Shown here: positions 35,754 through 43,933 of the stretch, one piece after another
Layout: each line of letters begins with the position of its first letter
Position numbering within the stretch: position 1 is the first letter of the stretch
Assembly: GCA_024233875.1 (NCBI GenBank)
Contig: JACKPB010000005.1
Coordinates: 62,001-126,000 of the forward strand
DNA length: 64,000 bases
Reading direction: 5' to 3'
Origin: Leptospiraceae bacterium
Lineage (GTDB): Bacteria > Spirochaetota > Leptospiria > Leptospirales > Leptospiraceae
The notes under the pieces: model-generated
The model's input: only the letters and a program-made list of their open reading frames with translations
Database searches by the model: none
Told to the model about the DNA's origin: nothing
Made by a program: the position numbers and the translations under genes

Positions 35754-37301
35754 TTGCAAACCAAAACCTCATCTCTTCTTATTCAAATCACAGTTGCATT
35801 TCTTTTTCTTATCTTCATACCCGGGATTTTTATTTGGGGAACTAAATTTAAAATTCTAGCTCTTCTACCAATCCTCCTCTTTGTTCTGGCAATTTATTCG
35901 GGAGAGAAAAGTTCTTCCCGTTTTCGTGTTCAATCAGCAACTAAGTTTATTTATTTTCTCTATGTAGTTTTATTGATTCATATAATCATTATTGGTGAAA
36001 TACATTATTATACATTCTTTCTGGGTGATCATGATGTTGTTATGTTTACAGAAATAATCCTGGAAACCGCCAGAGGAAATTTTTTTAGAGCACATCATTT
36101 GGGAGACCCTGACACCGCTAACTACCTATCTCATCATTTTTCTCCAATTTTATTGATGTTTATACCTGTTATGAAGATCATTCCGACTAGAATGGCTTAT
36201 GTTTACTTTTTAAGTATCCTAACAGGAATCAGTCTCGTTACCTGGGAAAGGATTTGCAGACATTCAATAAGAGATTCTTATTTGTATTTTCTTATTTCAG
36301 TATTACCTTTTTTTAATCCATTTGCATACAATCTTTTGACTTCCTACCATTTTGAAATTATAGTCCTTCCTCTCTTTCTAGTATTTTATTTGGGAGAAAT
36401 CAAAAACAATTATTTCTTAATGCTTCCTTCCTTTCTTCTTCTACTTTTGAGTAAGGAAGATGTTTCCTTTTACTTTTCATTGTATTCGCTATCATTCTTA
36501 TTCTCAAAAAAATACTTTAAATTTTTCTTTTTCTTCTCAATCTCCTCCCTATACTTTTTGTATGTACCTAAATTCTTTCATCAGTATATGGATCACTCAG
36601 CAAGTATGAACTGGTTGGAAGCTTGGTCAAATTATGGTAAAAATTATATTCAGATATCAAAATCGATACTACTGGATCTTTTTTCTGAATGGACTCTTCT
36701 CAAAACTCTTTCGATAAAGATCTTTGTCTTACTTATCCCATTTTCATTTTTACCAATATTTGGATATAAAGTATTCCTTTTTGCTATCCCTCTAATTCTA
36801 CTGCAATCCTCTTCGTCCCGTATCTGGTACAATTCATTCTACCATTACTATAGCTACCCTGTATTGCCCTTTTTATTCATCTCTGCCTTATTGGGTCTAA
36901 AACAATTGAATAAATTCTACCCTTTCCAGGTGAATAAAACCATCTATTATTTATTCTTATTCCCGGTTTTTATAAATTTATATTTACACAATTATCTATA
37001 TCATTATCAGACTATTGATCCGGAAAGGGTAAGAAATGTCACATCCACTTCGGCTCTCATTCCTCCGGGGAGTCAGGTGAGTGCTCAGTTTGACCTGGGG
37101 ATGTTTGTTTCGAGAGACAATCAGGTCTATCCACTTCAATTTAAATATCTGAAAGAATATATTTTAGTTGATATGAATGGAAGGAGTCCATATCTATCCA
37201 TGACAGAGATTCAGGACACTTTAAAAAAATTAGAAGAATTTAAAAAATTACAAATTATTTCCGTTAAAAATGGAGTCAAACTTTATAAAAAAGTAGATTG
37301 A
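35754..37301 (+). CDS. DUF2079-like polytopic membrane protein
   Basis: 515 residues with about ten to twelve membrane segments and an extracytoplasmic C-terminal part. Motifs match DUF2079: GDHDVVMFTEIILETARGN near the N-terminus, YLSHHFSPILLMFIP, LTSYHFEIIVLPLFLV and LLSKEDVSFYFSLYSL. The family is thought to be glycosyltransferase-like (GT-C fold), but no substrate is known. The start is TTG 35754, close behind the thiolase terminator, so its promoter may be within that short gap. Confidence 0.75.
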   Translation: MQTKTSSLLIQITVAFLFLIFIPGIFIWGTKFKILALLPILLFVLAIYSGEKSSSRFRVQSATKFIYFLYVVLLIHIIIIGEIHYYTFFLGDHDVVMFTEIILETARGNFFRAHHLGDPDTANYLSHHFSPILLMFIPVMKIIPTRMAYVYFLSILTGISLVTWERICRHSIRDSYLYFLISVLPFFNPFAYNLLTSYHFEIIVLPLFLVFYLGEIKNNYFLMLPSFLLLLLSKEDVSFYFSLYSLSFLFSKKYFKFFFFFSISSLYFLYVPKFFHQYMDHSASMNWLEAWSNYGKNYIQISKSILLDLFSEWTLLKTLSIKIFVLLIPFSFLPIFGYKVFLFAIPLILLQSSSSRIWYNSFYHYYSYPVLPFLFISALLGLKQLNKFYPFQVNKTIYYLFLFPVFINLYLHNYLYHYQTIDPERVRNVTSTSALIPPGSQVSAQFDLGMFVSRDNQVYPLQFKYLKEYILVDMNGRSPYLSMTEIQDTLKKLEEFKKLQIISVKNGVKLYKKVD

Positions 37302-37371
37302 AACCTATTGAATTTGCTTGACTATTGATTTTTTAAACCATTGAATGTTTGCATAATTAAGGGGTCTTTAC

Positions 37372-38058
37372 ATGCTAGAAAAAGGATCAACTTCGTTTCC
37401 AACCGGTAATCTTATCGTTTATTCAAAAGTGATCGGTGAAAACCCTTTTCAATCAGGGTGTGAAGTCATAGCTTCAAATATTGTAGTAAGTTTTTTAAAA
37501 ATCAATGAAAATATGCCTGTAGTCACATTTCCTCCCATTTCATTTCAAACCATGGAAGATTTACAGAAAACGATCGCTAAGAATTTGGAATTTTATGACA
37601 TTGCCAGGTTGCCGGACTTCATTATGCCCGACTCCCCGGAACAGGGAAACAAATACCTTCAGGAGAGAATGGAACAATACAACAGCTTTGTAATGAGATA
37701 TGTAGAATTTTGTAAAAATAGGGAGAAAAATATTCAGAAAAAAGAAAACTCCCACGACGATAATAGTAGCAACCTGACTACATTGATGGAAGCATCTCTA
37801 AATTACAGAACCTCCACCGGACTTTCCAAAGAGGTATCCAAACAGAAATTGGAGAAATTACTAGAAGACTATTCTTCCAGATTTCCCAATTTAGATTTAG
37901 AAAATTTTAGAAAGGTGATCTATAACTACTCGGATTCCATAGGTGATGAACTAGCAAGTTTGTACATCAAAAAGTTCAATGCCATTCAAAATGAGGAATA
38001 CGAAGAAGCATCTTTGCTGAAAAGAAAGATAATGGATATAGAAACCTTATATTCCTGA
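37372..38058 (+). CDS. Hypothetical protein with C-terminal UVR-like motif
   Basis: 228 residues, no signal peptide or membrane segment. Most of the protein is not recognised. The last ~30 residues (KKFNAIQNEEYEEASLLKRKIMDIE) look like a UVR motif, the short helical hairpin that mediates UvrB-UvrC contact and appears in McsA and ClpC. It could dock on a similar hairpin of a partner. AAGGGG precedes the ATG. It is followed 9 bases later by the lipoprotein gene. Confidence 0.6.
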   Translation: MLEKGSTSFPTGNLIVYSKVIGENPFQSGCEVIASNIVVSFLKINENMPVVTFPPISFQTMEDLQKTIAKNLEFYDIARLPDFIMPDSPEQGNKYLQERMEQYNSFVMRYVEFCKNREKNIQKKENSHDDNSSNLTTLMEASLNYRTSTGLSKEVSKQKLEKLLEDYSSRFPNLDLENFRKVIYNYSDSIGDELASLYIKKFNAIQNEEYEEASLLKRKIMDIETLYS

Positions 38059-38067
38059 GGAGTATTT

Positions 38068-38538
38068 TTGAAATACCTTAGACTAATTTTACTTTTATTT
38101 TTTATTCAATCCTGCTCTGATGAAGTGGTAGAGTACAATAAATCATTGATTTCTACCAGATTTGGAGAATTTACGATCTCCTCTCTTGAAGAGAGTAATC
38201 AAAAACAAATCATTTCTTTTGAGAAAAAACCTCTCTACACTCCAGATCTACCCGGAGATATAGAGTTGTACGGTTTGTATTCACTTGATGATGAAGATGT
38301 TTTGGTTTTAATATCCAATCAAACTGAAGATATTAAATTTTTAATTATGAGTATCAATTTAGAGCATTCCATCATCATCACAAACACTTTTGGATCCGGC
38401 TACGATAAACCAGATATCATACGTGAATCATCCTATCTAGAAATCAACTTTCCTGCAAGAGAAGGATACAAATCTCAAACTGTCCTCTATAAGAATAGAA
38501 AAATTGATATCCGGGATATCCACTTCTCAAAAAAATAA
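38068..38538 (+). CDS. Putative lipoprotein
   Basis: 156 residues from a TTG behind GAGGAG. The N-terminus is a short lipoprotein signal (LRLILLLFFIQSC) with Cys16 as the likely lipidated residue. The mature protein is acidic and beta-rich, with no recognised domain. Packed between the UVR-motif gene and the aminotransferase, so likely in the same transcript. Confidence 0.65.
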   Translation: MKYLRLILLLFFIQSCSDEVVEYNKSLISTRFGEFTISSLEESNQKQIISFEKKPLYTPDLPGDIELYGLYSLDDEDVLVLISNQTEDIKFLIMSINLEHSIIITNTFGSGYDKPDIIRESSYLEINFPAREGYKSQTVLYKNRKIDIRDIHFSKK

Positions 38539-38543
38539 AAACC

Positions 38544-39641
38544 ATGGATCAATTTTTATCAGAAAAAATGAGTCGGATAGACTCTTCTCCTATTCGTAAA
38601 GCCTTTGAACTGGCGGCCACCCTGAAAAATCCCATCAATCTCTCCATCGGCCAACCTCACTTTCCCTGTCCGGAGAATATCTTAGATGCAATGGATAAAG
38701 CTGCCCGTGATGGAAAGACATCCTACACTCTTTCAGCAGGAATCCCTATTCTCAGAGAAGCGATTGCTGAAAAATATAGAAGTTTCAACAAAATTTCAAA
38801 TGCTGAACCCAAAAATGTTTTGATCACATCCGGAGTGAGTTCTGCCTTACTTCTTTTATTCAATGCATTCCTGGATCCCGCTGATACCTGCCTCATCATT
38901 TCACCTTATTTTTTAATGTATCCCTCAATGATCAGATTCAATGGTGGGAATGTAATCACGCTGGATGAAAATTTTTCTGAAAGTGATTTAGAAGAATTGA
39001 AAAATAAGAAAATAAAATTTATAATTTATTCTTCTCCCTCCAATCCATCAGGCAAAATACTTACCCTCAATCAATTGAAGGCTCTGGCAAACTTTGCTGA
39101 AAACAGTGGAGCTATTATCATATCCGATGAAATTTATGAACTCTTTGATTATGATAATAATTTTCTTTCCATAGGATCTTTTTATGATAAAGTAATCACT
39201 CTCAGTGGCTTTTCAAAATCATACAATATGACCGGATTGAGATTGGCCAGCATTCTTGCTCCTGAAAGTATCATCACAGCCTTAACTACACTCCAACAAT
39301 ACACTATAGTCTGTGCTCCTTCTGTAGTACAATATGCTGGATTGGAAGCTTTGAAAACTGATATGACATCATACATCTATGACTATAGAGAGAAAAGAGA
39401 TTTTGTTTTTGACTCATTGAAAGAAAAATATACCCTTACAAAAAGTCAGGGAGCCTTCTATTACTTCCTAAAAATCCCGGGAAATGACGAAGAGTTTATT
39501 AAGAAAGCTATTCTTGAGCATAGTCTGATACTTGTTCCGGGATACATATTTCACCCAACGCATAATTATGTCCGAATTAGTTTTGCAACAGAATGGGATC
39601 AATTGAAGGCCGGAGTATCCGCATTACTTAGGATGGTATGA
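38544..39641 (+). CDS. Class I/II PLP-dependent aminotransferase
   Basis: 365 residues, fold-type I. Visible: LSIGQPHFPCPENI, TSYTLSAGIPILREAIA, the Asn motif YSSPSNPSGK, the PLP-binding Asp in IISDEIYELFDY, and the Schiff-base Lys in LSGFSKSYNMTGLRLA. The C-terminal Arg is in YVRISFAT. The subfamily resembles aspartate-type AspB-like enzymes, but substrate preference cannot be read by eye. The stop overlaps the prepilin peptidase start by 4 bases. Confidence 0.88.
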   Translation: MDQFLSEKMSRIDSSPIRKAFELAATLKNPINLSIGQPHFPCPENILDAMDKAARDGKTSYTLSAGIPILREAIAEKYRSFNKISNAEPKNVLITSGVSSALLLLFNAFLDPADTCLIISPYFLMYPSMIRFNGGNVITLDENFSESDLEELKNKKIKFIIYSSPSNPSGKILTLNQLKALANFAENSGAIIISDEIYELFDYDNNFLSIGSFYDKVITLSGFSKSYNMTGLRLASILAPESIITALTTLQQYTIVCAPSVVQYAGLEALKTDMTSYIYDYREKRDFVFDSLKEKYTLTKSQGAFYYFLKIPGNDEEFIKKAILEHSLILVPGYIFHPTHNYVRISFATEWDQLKAGVSALLRMV

Positions 39642-40447
39642 TAGAAGCGTTAGAATACCTTCTTGTCATTTTATTTTCGACTTCTTTTGCTAGTTTTTAT
39701 ACAACCCTCGGATATAGATTGGTACTTTACTTCTATGGGAAAAAGAGAAAAAATTTAAAACTAGTTAAAAAATGGAACTACATTCTAACCAAACCATCGC
39801 ATTGTCAATCCTGTGAAGTAGATATTCAACCTGTTTATCTCATTCCAATTTTCGGATATTTTCTATCCGGTCGGAAATGCAATCACTGCAGTACTAAAAT
39901 TCCTATTTTTTATGTTCTCCCCGAAATTCTTTTTCCAATTTTTGCATTATTTTTATATAAAATCACAAATGATTTATTATATACTCTACTTATCATCATT
40001 TTCTTCGGACATCTAACTATTGTATTTATCACAGATTACAAGAAATACATAATAGATTATGAAAATATCCCATTTCTTCTATTTTTTCCAATACTAGCAG
40101 AATACATTCATTCCGGAAAATTGCCTGATTCCGAATCAGTTTTTATTTTCGTAATTCTTTTTATTGTTTTTTTTCTAATTTCCATATTTTCAAATGGTGG
40201 CTTCGGATTTGGTGATGTTTGGCTGATTAGCCTTCTTTCAGCTCTACTCGGACATCCTTACTGGATTTTCTTTTTCAATTTAACCTTTCTCTCGTCCCTC
40301 TTCTTTAGCTTTATTTTTCGAACAAAATCAAAGTCTTTTCTAAAACAAAAAATACCTTTGGGGGTATATATGTCGGGTTCCATGATGATATCTTACTTAG
40401 TAAAAATCTATATATCTAATGATAATTTTTTTATTATTTATGAATAG
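39638..40447 (+). CDS. Prepilin peptidase (A24 family)
   Basis: 269 residues, polytopic. An N-terminal cytoplasmic zinc module with CQSC and CNHC precedes YVLPEILFPIFALFLY, as in PilD. The two aspartates of the A24 peptidase are likely those in FITDYKKYIIDYENIP and GGFGFGDVWLISLL. The second motif is normally G-x-G-D-x-K; here the Lys is Trp. It would cleave and perhaps methylate type IV prepilin-like or type II secretion pseudopilins. No pilin genes are nearby. Confidence 0.85.
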   Translation: MIEALEYLLVILFSTSFASFYTTLGYRLVLYFYGKKRKNLKLVKKWNYILTKPSHCQSCEVDIQPVYLIPIFGYFLSGRKCNHCSTKIPIFYVLPEILFPIFALFLYKITNDLLYTLLIIIFFGHLTIVFITDYKKYIIDYENIPFLLFFPILAEYIHSGKLPDSESVFIFVILFIVFFLISIFSNGGFGFGDVWLISLLSALLGHPYWIFFFNLTFLSSLFFSFIFRTKSKSFLKQKIPLGVYMSGSMMISYLVKIYISNDNFFIIYE

Positions 40448-41369
40448 AGAATTGAACTATATAGTCAAGCAACATGAACGAGATCTTAAGTTGATTGATT
40501 TATTGAGTAATAAATTTCAGTATCATAGCAATATGGAATGGTTGGATAGAATACTTGATTCCCGAATCGTAGTCAATGGATTAAACGTTGATCCTTATTG
40601 CTCACTAAAAATCGGAGACCGAATAAGTTTCCAAATAATAAATTTTTCTGAGCCGGAAGTCGATAAGAATGTTATTATTCTATATGAAGATTCTGACATT
40701 TTGATTATAAATAAACCACCAAACTTACCTGTTCATCCCTCAGGAAGATATTACAAAAATACTGTATTGGAAATTCTTAAAGAAATTTTTCCTCATACTC
40801 CTCTATATATAACTCATAGATTGGATAGGGAAACTTCAGGTGTTATGATAATTTCAAAGTCACTGGAAATCGCAAAATCAATCCAAAAACAATTTTATGA
40901 AAGGAAAGTATATAAATCGTATTTAGTTTATGTTCATGGAAATTTTCCTATATCTCTATCGGCTATAGGTTTTTTGGGCTTTGATTCAAATTCAAAAATA
41001 AGAAAAAAGAGAATCTTTAGAGAAGAAAGGGATGAAATAGTCTCGGATGAATCAAAAACGGAATTTATAAATCTTATTGAAAGAAAAAATATTACAAAGC
41101 TAAGAGCTATCCCTCATACGGGAAAATTACATCAAATCCGAGCTACACTATCATCACTAGGGTATCCTGTAGTTGGAGATAAAATTTATGGCAAATCAGA
41201 AGATAATTTCTTAAATTTCATCTCCGGCATTCCCTATCCAAAAGATATAATAGATAGACAGGCTCTTCATTCATATTCTATTTCTTTTTTACATCCAACT
41301 AAAAATACTTTTGTAGAATATATAGCCGAAGAACCTGAGGATTTAAAAACTATTCTTATGCAGGCATAA
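40440..41369 (+). CDS. RluA-family RNA pseudouridine synthase
   Basis: 309 residues from the ATG at 40440, overlapping the prepilin peptidase by 8 bases. An S4-like N-terminal RNA-binding domain (WLDRILDSRIVVNG) precedes the catalytic domain: ILIINKPPNLPVHPSGRYY, the catalytic Asp in YITHRLDRETSGVMIISK, YKSYLVYVHG, and the C-terminal HTGKLHQIRATLSSLGYPVVGD. The target (23S rRNA or tRNA uridine) is not evident. Convergent with the DUF35 gene, overlapping by 14 bases. Confidence 0.92.
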   Translation: MNRELNYIVKQHERDLKLIDLLSNKFQYHSNMEWLDRILDSRIVVNGLNVDPYCSLKIGDRISFQIINFSEPEVDKNVIILYEDSDILIINKPPNLPVHPSGRYYKNTVLEILKEIFPHTPLYITHRLDRETSGVMIISKSLEIAKSIQKQFYERKVYKSYLVYVHGNFPISLSAIGFLGFDSNSKIRKKRIFREERDEIVSDESKTEFINLIERKNITKLRAIPHTGKLHQIRATLSSLGYPVVGDKIYGKSEDNFLNFISGIPYPKDIIDRQALHSYSISFLHPTKNTFVEYIAEEPEDLKTILMQA

Positions 41370-41679
41370 AAATTGGTCCTGTTTGCTCTTCATATCTTTT
41401 ATATTTTACAGATTGATCTATCTTTACTTTTTCAATGTCAATATCTTCAATTATTGTAAGTATTTTTAAACCTTCTTTCAATTCTACAATAGAGAGAACA
41501 TAAGGTACTCTATTTGCCAGATGTCCGAACCCCACCATCACAACAGTATAAGTGTGTATTTTTCCATTTCCATCAAATTTATAATTTTCAAGATGATCAC
41601 TTCCACAATTCGGACAACAAAACCCCGGATCTAACATTAAAAATCCACAGGATGTACATGTCTTTCCATTCAATTCCAT
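41356..41679 (-). CDS. Zn-ribbon/OB-fold (DUF35) thiolase partner protein
   Basis: 107 residues from an ATG at 41679 with AAAAGG upstream; an earlier in-frame TTG at 41688 is too close to that site. An N-terminal zinc ribbon (CTSCGF ... CCPNCGSDH) and an OB-fold with GKIHTYTVVMVGFGHLANRVPYVLSIVEL are the DUF35 pattern. In archaea and some bacteria such proteins form a complex with SCPx-type thiolases and channel or hold the CoA substrate. It follows its thiolase-like gene with 1 base between, which strongly supports that role here. Confidence 0.88.
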   Translation of the reverse strand: MELNGKTCTSCGFLMLDPGFCCPNCGSDHLENYKFDGNGKIHTYTVVMVGFGHLANRVPYVLSIVELKEGLKILTIIEDIDIEKVKIDQSVKYKRYEEQTGPIFMPA

Positions 41680-41680
41680 A

Positions 41681-42847
41681 TCAATCAAAATCCTTTTGTA
41701 AAATATGTACTACAGATACTGCTCCGGGTCCACCTAAGACATGGGTCATTGCTGTTCTGGCATTTTTAACCTGTCTTTCACCGGCTTCTTCACGCAATTG
41801 AAACGTCATTTCAACAATTTGCCCAACGCCTGTTGCACCAATTGGATGGCCTTTTGCTTTTAAACCACCTGAAGTATTTACTGGTAATTTCCCTCCCAAT
41901 CTTGTATGACCTTCTAGAGTGAAGATACCACCTTTTCCTTTTTCTACAAACCCTAAATCTTCTATATTAATGATCTCAGTTATTGTAAAGCAATCATGAC
42001 ATTCTAAGACATCTATGTCTTTTCTTTCCAAACCTGACATCTTGAATGCTTCCTCAGCAGCTTTGATGGAAGCAGGAAAAGAAACAGAATCCTTTTTCAA
42101 GGAAAGAGTAAAGTAATCTCCGCCATGACCGGAGCCTTTCACCAGGATAGGTTTTTTGGAGATAGACTTAGCTCTCTCTCGTGTAGTCAAAACAATCGCT
42201 GTAGCTGCATCTGTCACTAGTGATACATCATGAAAACCAAAAGGTGTGGTGACCATTCTGGCATTCATGATATTCTTAAAGGGTATCACTTTTTGTTTGT
42301 GTGCGAAGGGATTCTTGCTTCCATGAAAGTAATTTTTTTCTGCTACTGTAGCTAACATTTCTTTAGTAGTTCCAAATTCATGCATATGCCGCATAGCATT
42401 CAAAGCAAACCCGGATGGACCCGAAACGCAAAACCCCGCTTCAAAATCAGAATCCTGACCCCTGGCTACTATCTCCATTGTAGTTGATGGATCTTTTGTA
42501 TTCATCTTTTCTACACCCAAAACAAGAACAGTATCATGAAGTCCTGAGGCAATTGCATGAAATCCAGCCCTCATAGCCAATCCACCGGAAGCACATGCTC
42601 CTTCTAATTTCATTGAAGGTCTGTCACCTAAGCCCAGAACTGTAGAAACATAGGAACCCATCGTATTTTGATTATTAAACTCCTGACCTGCATAATTCCC
42701 TACATAAACAGCTTCAATTTCTTTCAGATCTATGCCGGCATCCCGAATCGCGCCCCTTCCTGCTTCAGTTACCATATCCCTCAATAATCGTTTTTGAAGG
42801 TTACCATGAATAGTTTCATAGGCACCTATAATTGCAACATCTCTCAT
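41681..42847 (-). CDS. SCPx/archaeal-type thiolase-like protein
   Basis: 388 residues. Nucleophilic Cys lies in LEGACASGGLAMRAG and the His in GLKAKGHPIGATGVGQ and ECHDCFTITEI. The second thiolase Cys is replaced (HVLGGPGAVSVV), as in the SCPx-type branch that depends on a DUF35 partner, here encoded immediately downstream. It probably performs Claisen condensation or acyl cleavage on CoA esters. Together with the SDR reductase upstream (8 bases) it forms a fatty-acyl or ketoacyl processing operon. Confidence 0.88.
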   Translation of the reverse strand: MRDVAIIGAYETIHGNLQKRLLRDMVTEAGRGAIRDAGIDLKEIEAVYVGNYAGQEFNNQNTMGSYVSTVLGLGDRPSMKLEGACASGGLAMRAGFHAIASGLHDTVLVLGVEKMNTKDPSTTMEIVARGQDSDFEAGFCVSGPSGFALNAMRHMHEFGTTKEMLATVAEKNYFHGSKNPFAHKQKVIPFKNIMNARMVTTPFGFHDVSLVTDAATAIVLTTRERAKSISKKPILVKGSGHGGDYFTLSLKKDSVSFPASIKAAEEAFKMSGLERKDIDVLECHDCFTITEIINIEDLGFVEKGKGGIFTLEGHTRLGGKLPVNTSGGLKAKGHPIGATGVGQIVEMTFQLREEAGERQVKNARTAMTHVLGGPGAVSVVHILQKDFD

Positions 42848-42855
42848 ATTTTCTC

Positions 42856-43617
42856 CTACATTCCGATAGCAGCACCGCCATCAACCCGAAGGGCAGTTCC
42901 TGTTATGTATCCGGCATCTTCACCCAAAAAGAATTTTACAGCTCCAGCGACATCATTAGGAGTTGCTAATTTCTTCAATGGAACCATTTCCTGAAGTTTT
43001 TTCTGGATTTCTTCCGGGAGAGATCCAGTCATATCTGTTTGTATATATCCCGGACAGATTGCGTTTACAGTTACCCCCCTCCCGGCAAATTCTCTAGCAG
43101 AGACCTTGGTTAGAGCAATCACCCCTGCTTTAGAGGAAGAATAATTTGCCTGTGCGGGTTGTCCTGTCAAACCTGAAACTGATGAGATATTGACGATTCG
43201 ACCAGTTGGAGATTTGAGGATCAACTTGGAAGCAGATTTAGTCATCAAGAAAACACCTTTTAGATTAACATCTAAGACTAAGTCCCAATCTGACTCTGAC
43301 ATCCTCATCAATAGATTGTCTTTCAGGACCCCAGCATTATTCACCAGGAAATCTAATCTTCCGAATTTCTTTTTTACTTCTGAAATTAGATTTTCACAAT
43401 CTGTAGCTTTAGTGACATCACAGGAAATTCCTAATGCTTCAATATTGTATTGAGAGCTTACTTCTTTAGCTGCTTTTTCTACATCGTCCTGTTTTAAATC
43501 TACAATAACTATCTTAGAACCTTCCTCAGCAATTCTATTTACTATAGCTCTACCCAAGCCCCGGGGTGATGATGAACCGGTCACCAAAGCTACTTTTTCA
43601 TTAAAATATTTTGTCAT
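42856..43617 (-). CDS. 3-oxoacyl-reductase, SDR family (FabG-like)
   Basis: 253-residue short-chain dehydrogenase. NAD(P)-binding GSSSPRGLGRAI is a variant of TGxxxGxG with two extra residues. It is followed by CDVTKA, LVNNAGVLKDNLLMRM, the catalytic Ser in NISSVSG, and Tyr/Lys in YSSSKAG. PGYIQTDMTGSLPEE is typical of FabG. Because it heads an operon with a thiolase and a DUF35 partner, it more likely acts on a CoA-bound ketone or hydroxyl than in core fatty-acid synthesis. An 18-bp palindrome lies 104 bases upstream. Confidence 0.88.
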   Translation of the reverse strand: MTKYFNEKVALVTGSSSPRGLGRAIVNRIAEEGSKIVIVDLKQDDVEKAAKEVSSQYNIEALGISCDVTKATDCENLISEVKKKFGRLDFLVNNAGVLKDNLLMRMSESDWDLVLDVNLKGVFLMTKSASKLILKSPTGRIVNISSVSGLTGQPAQANYSSSKAGVIALTKVSAREFAGRGVTVNAICPGYIQTDMTGSLPEEIQKKLQEMVPLKKLATPNDVAGAVKFFLGEDAGYITGTALRVDGGAAIGM

Positions 43618-43720
43618 AAACTATTCCCCATGCAAATCTAATTGAATGCCCTAAAGATTTATTGAATGTCAATCCGGAAGTTCTATTCTCTCCAAGCAAT
43701 TGAATCAGTTTCTATCCGGT

Positions 43721-43738
43721 TTCTATGAATTCATAGAA
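43721..43738. promoter_or_regulatory. Perfect 18-bp palindrome TTCTATGAATTCATAGAA
   Basis: Two 9-base arms with no spacer, 104 bases upstream of the fabG-like start. A TTTCTAT half-repeat lies about 10 bases away. It is a good candidate operator for a dimeric regulator of the fabG-like/thiolase/DUF35 operon, such as a TetR-family acyl-CoA sensor. The regulator is not in this window. Confidence 0.5.
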
Positions 43739-43898
43739 TATGAATTCTAACTGAAAATACAAAACTTAGAAGAATAGTATTCCTTAGGAAACATTCTCGA
43801 ATTTAGATAATTTTTGAATTTAAATGAGATTGGAAAAGTAGAAATTAAAACTAGAGGAAGAATTTTTAGTAAAAAAGGATGGTGAGTCAATTGAACCA

Positions 43899-43920
43899 CC
43901 CCCATTCGAAAGAACGGGGG
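43899..43920 (-). terminator. Hairpin downstream of acyl-CoA synthetase gene
   Basis: CCCCC-A-TTC / GAA-C-GGGGG around a GAAA tetraloop forms a strong hairpin with one mismatch, just after the stop at 43934. The T-run on the minus strand is weak (TGGTTCAATT), so termination is likely but not textbook. Confidence 0.5.
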
Positions 43921-43933
43921 CGATTGGATAGTT

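Larger units (their letters stand above)
43618..43933. other. Intergenic region between fabG-like gene and acyl-CoA synthetase
   Basis: A 316-base gap that carries no convincing gene. It should hold the promoter of the fabG-like operon and the end of the acyl-CoA synthetase transcript. Visible elements are the 18-bp palindrome at 43721-43738, repeated TTGAATG motifs nearer the fabG-like start, and a G/C hairpin at 43899-43920. A short minus-strand frame at 43747-43959 looks random. Confidence 0.6.
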
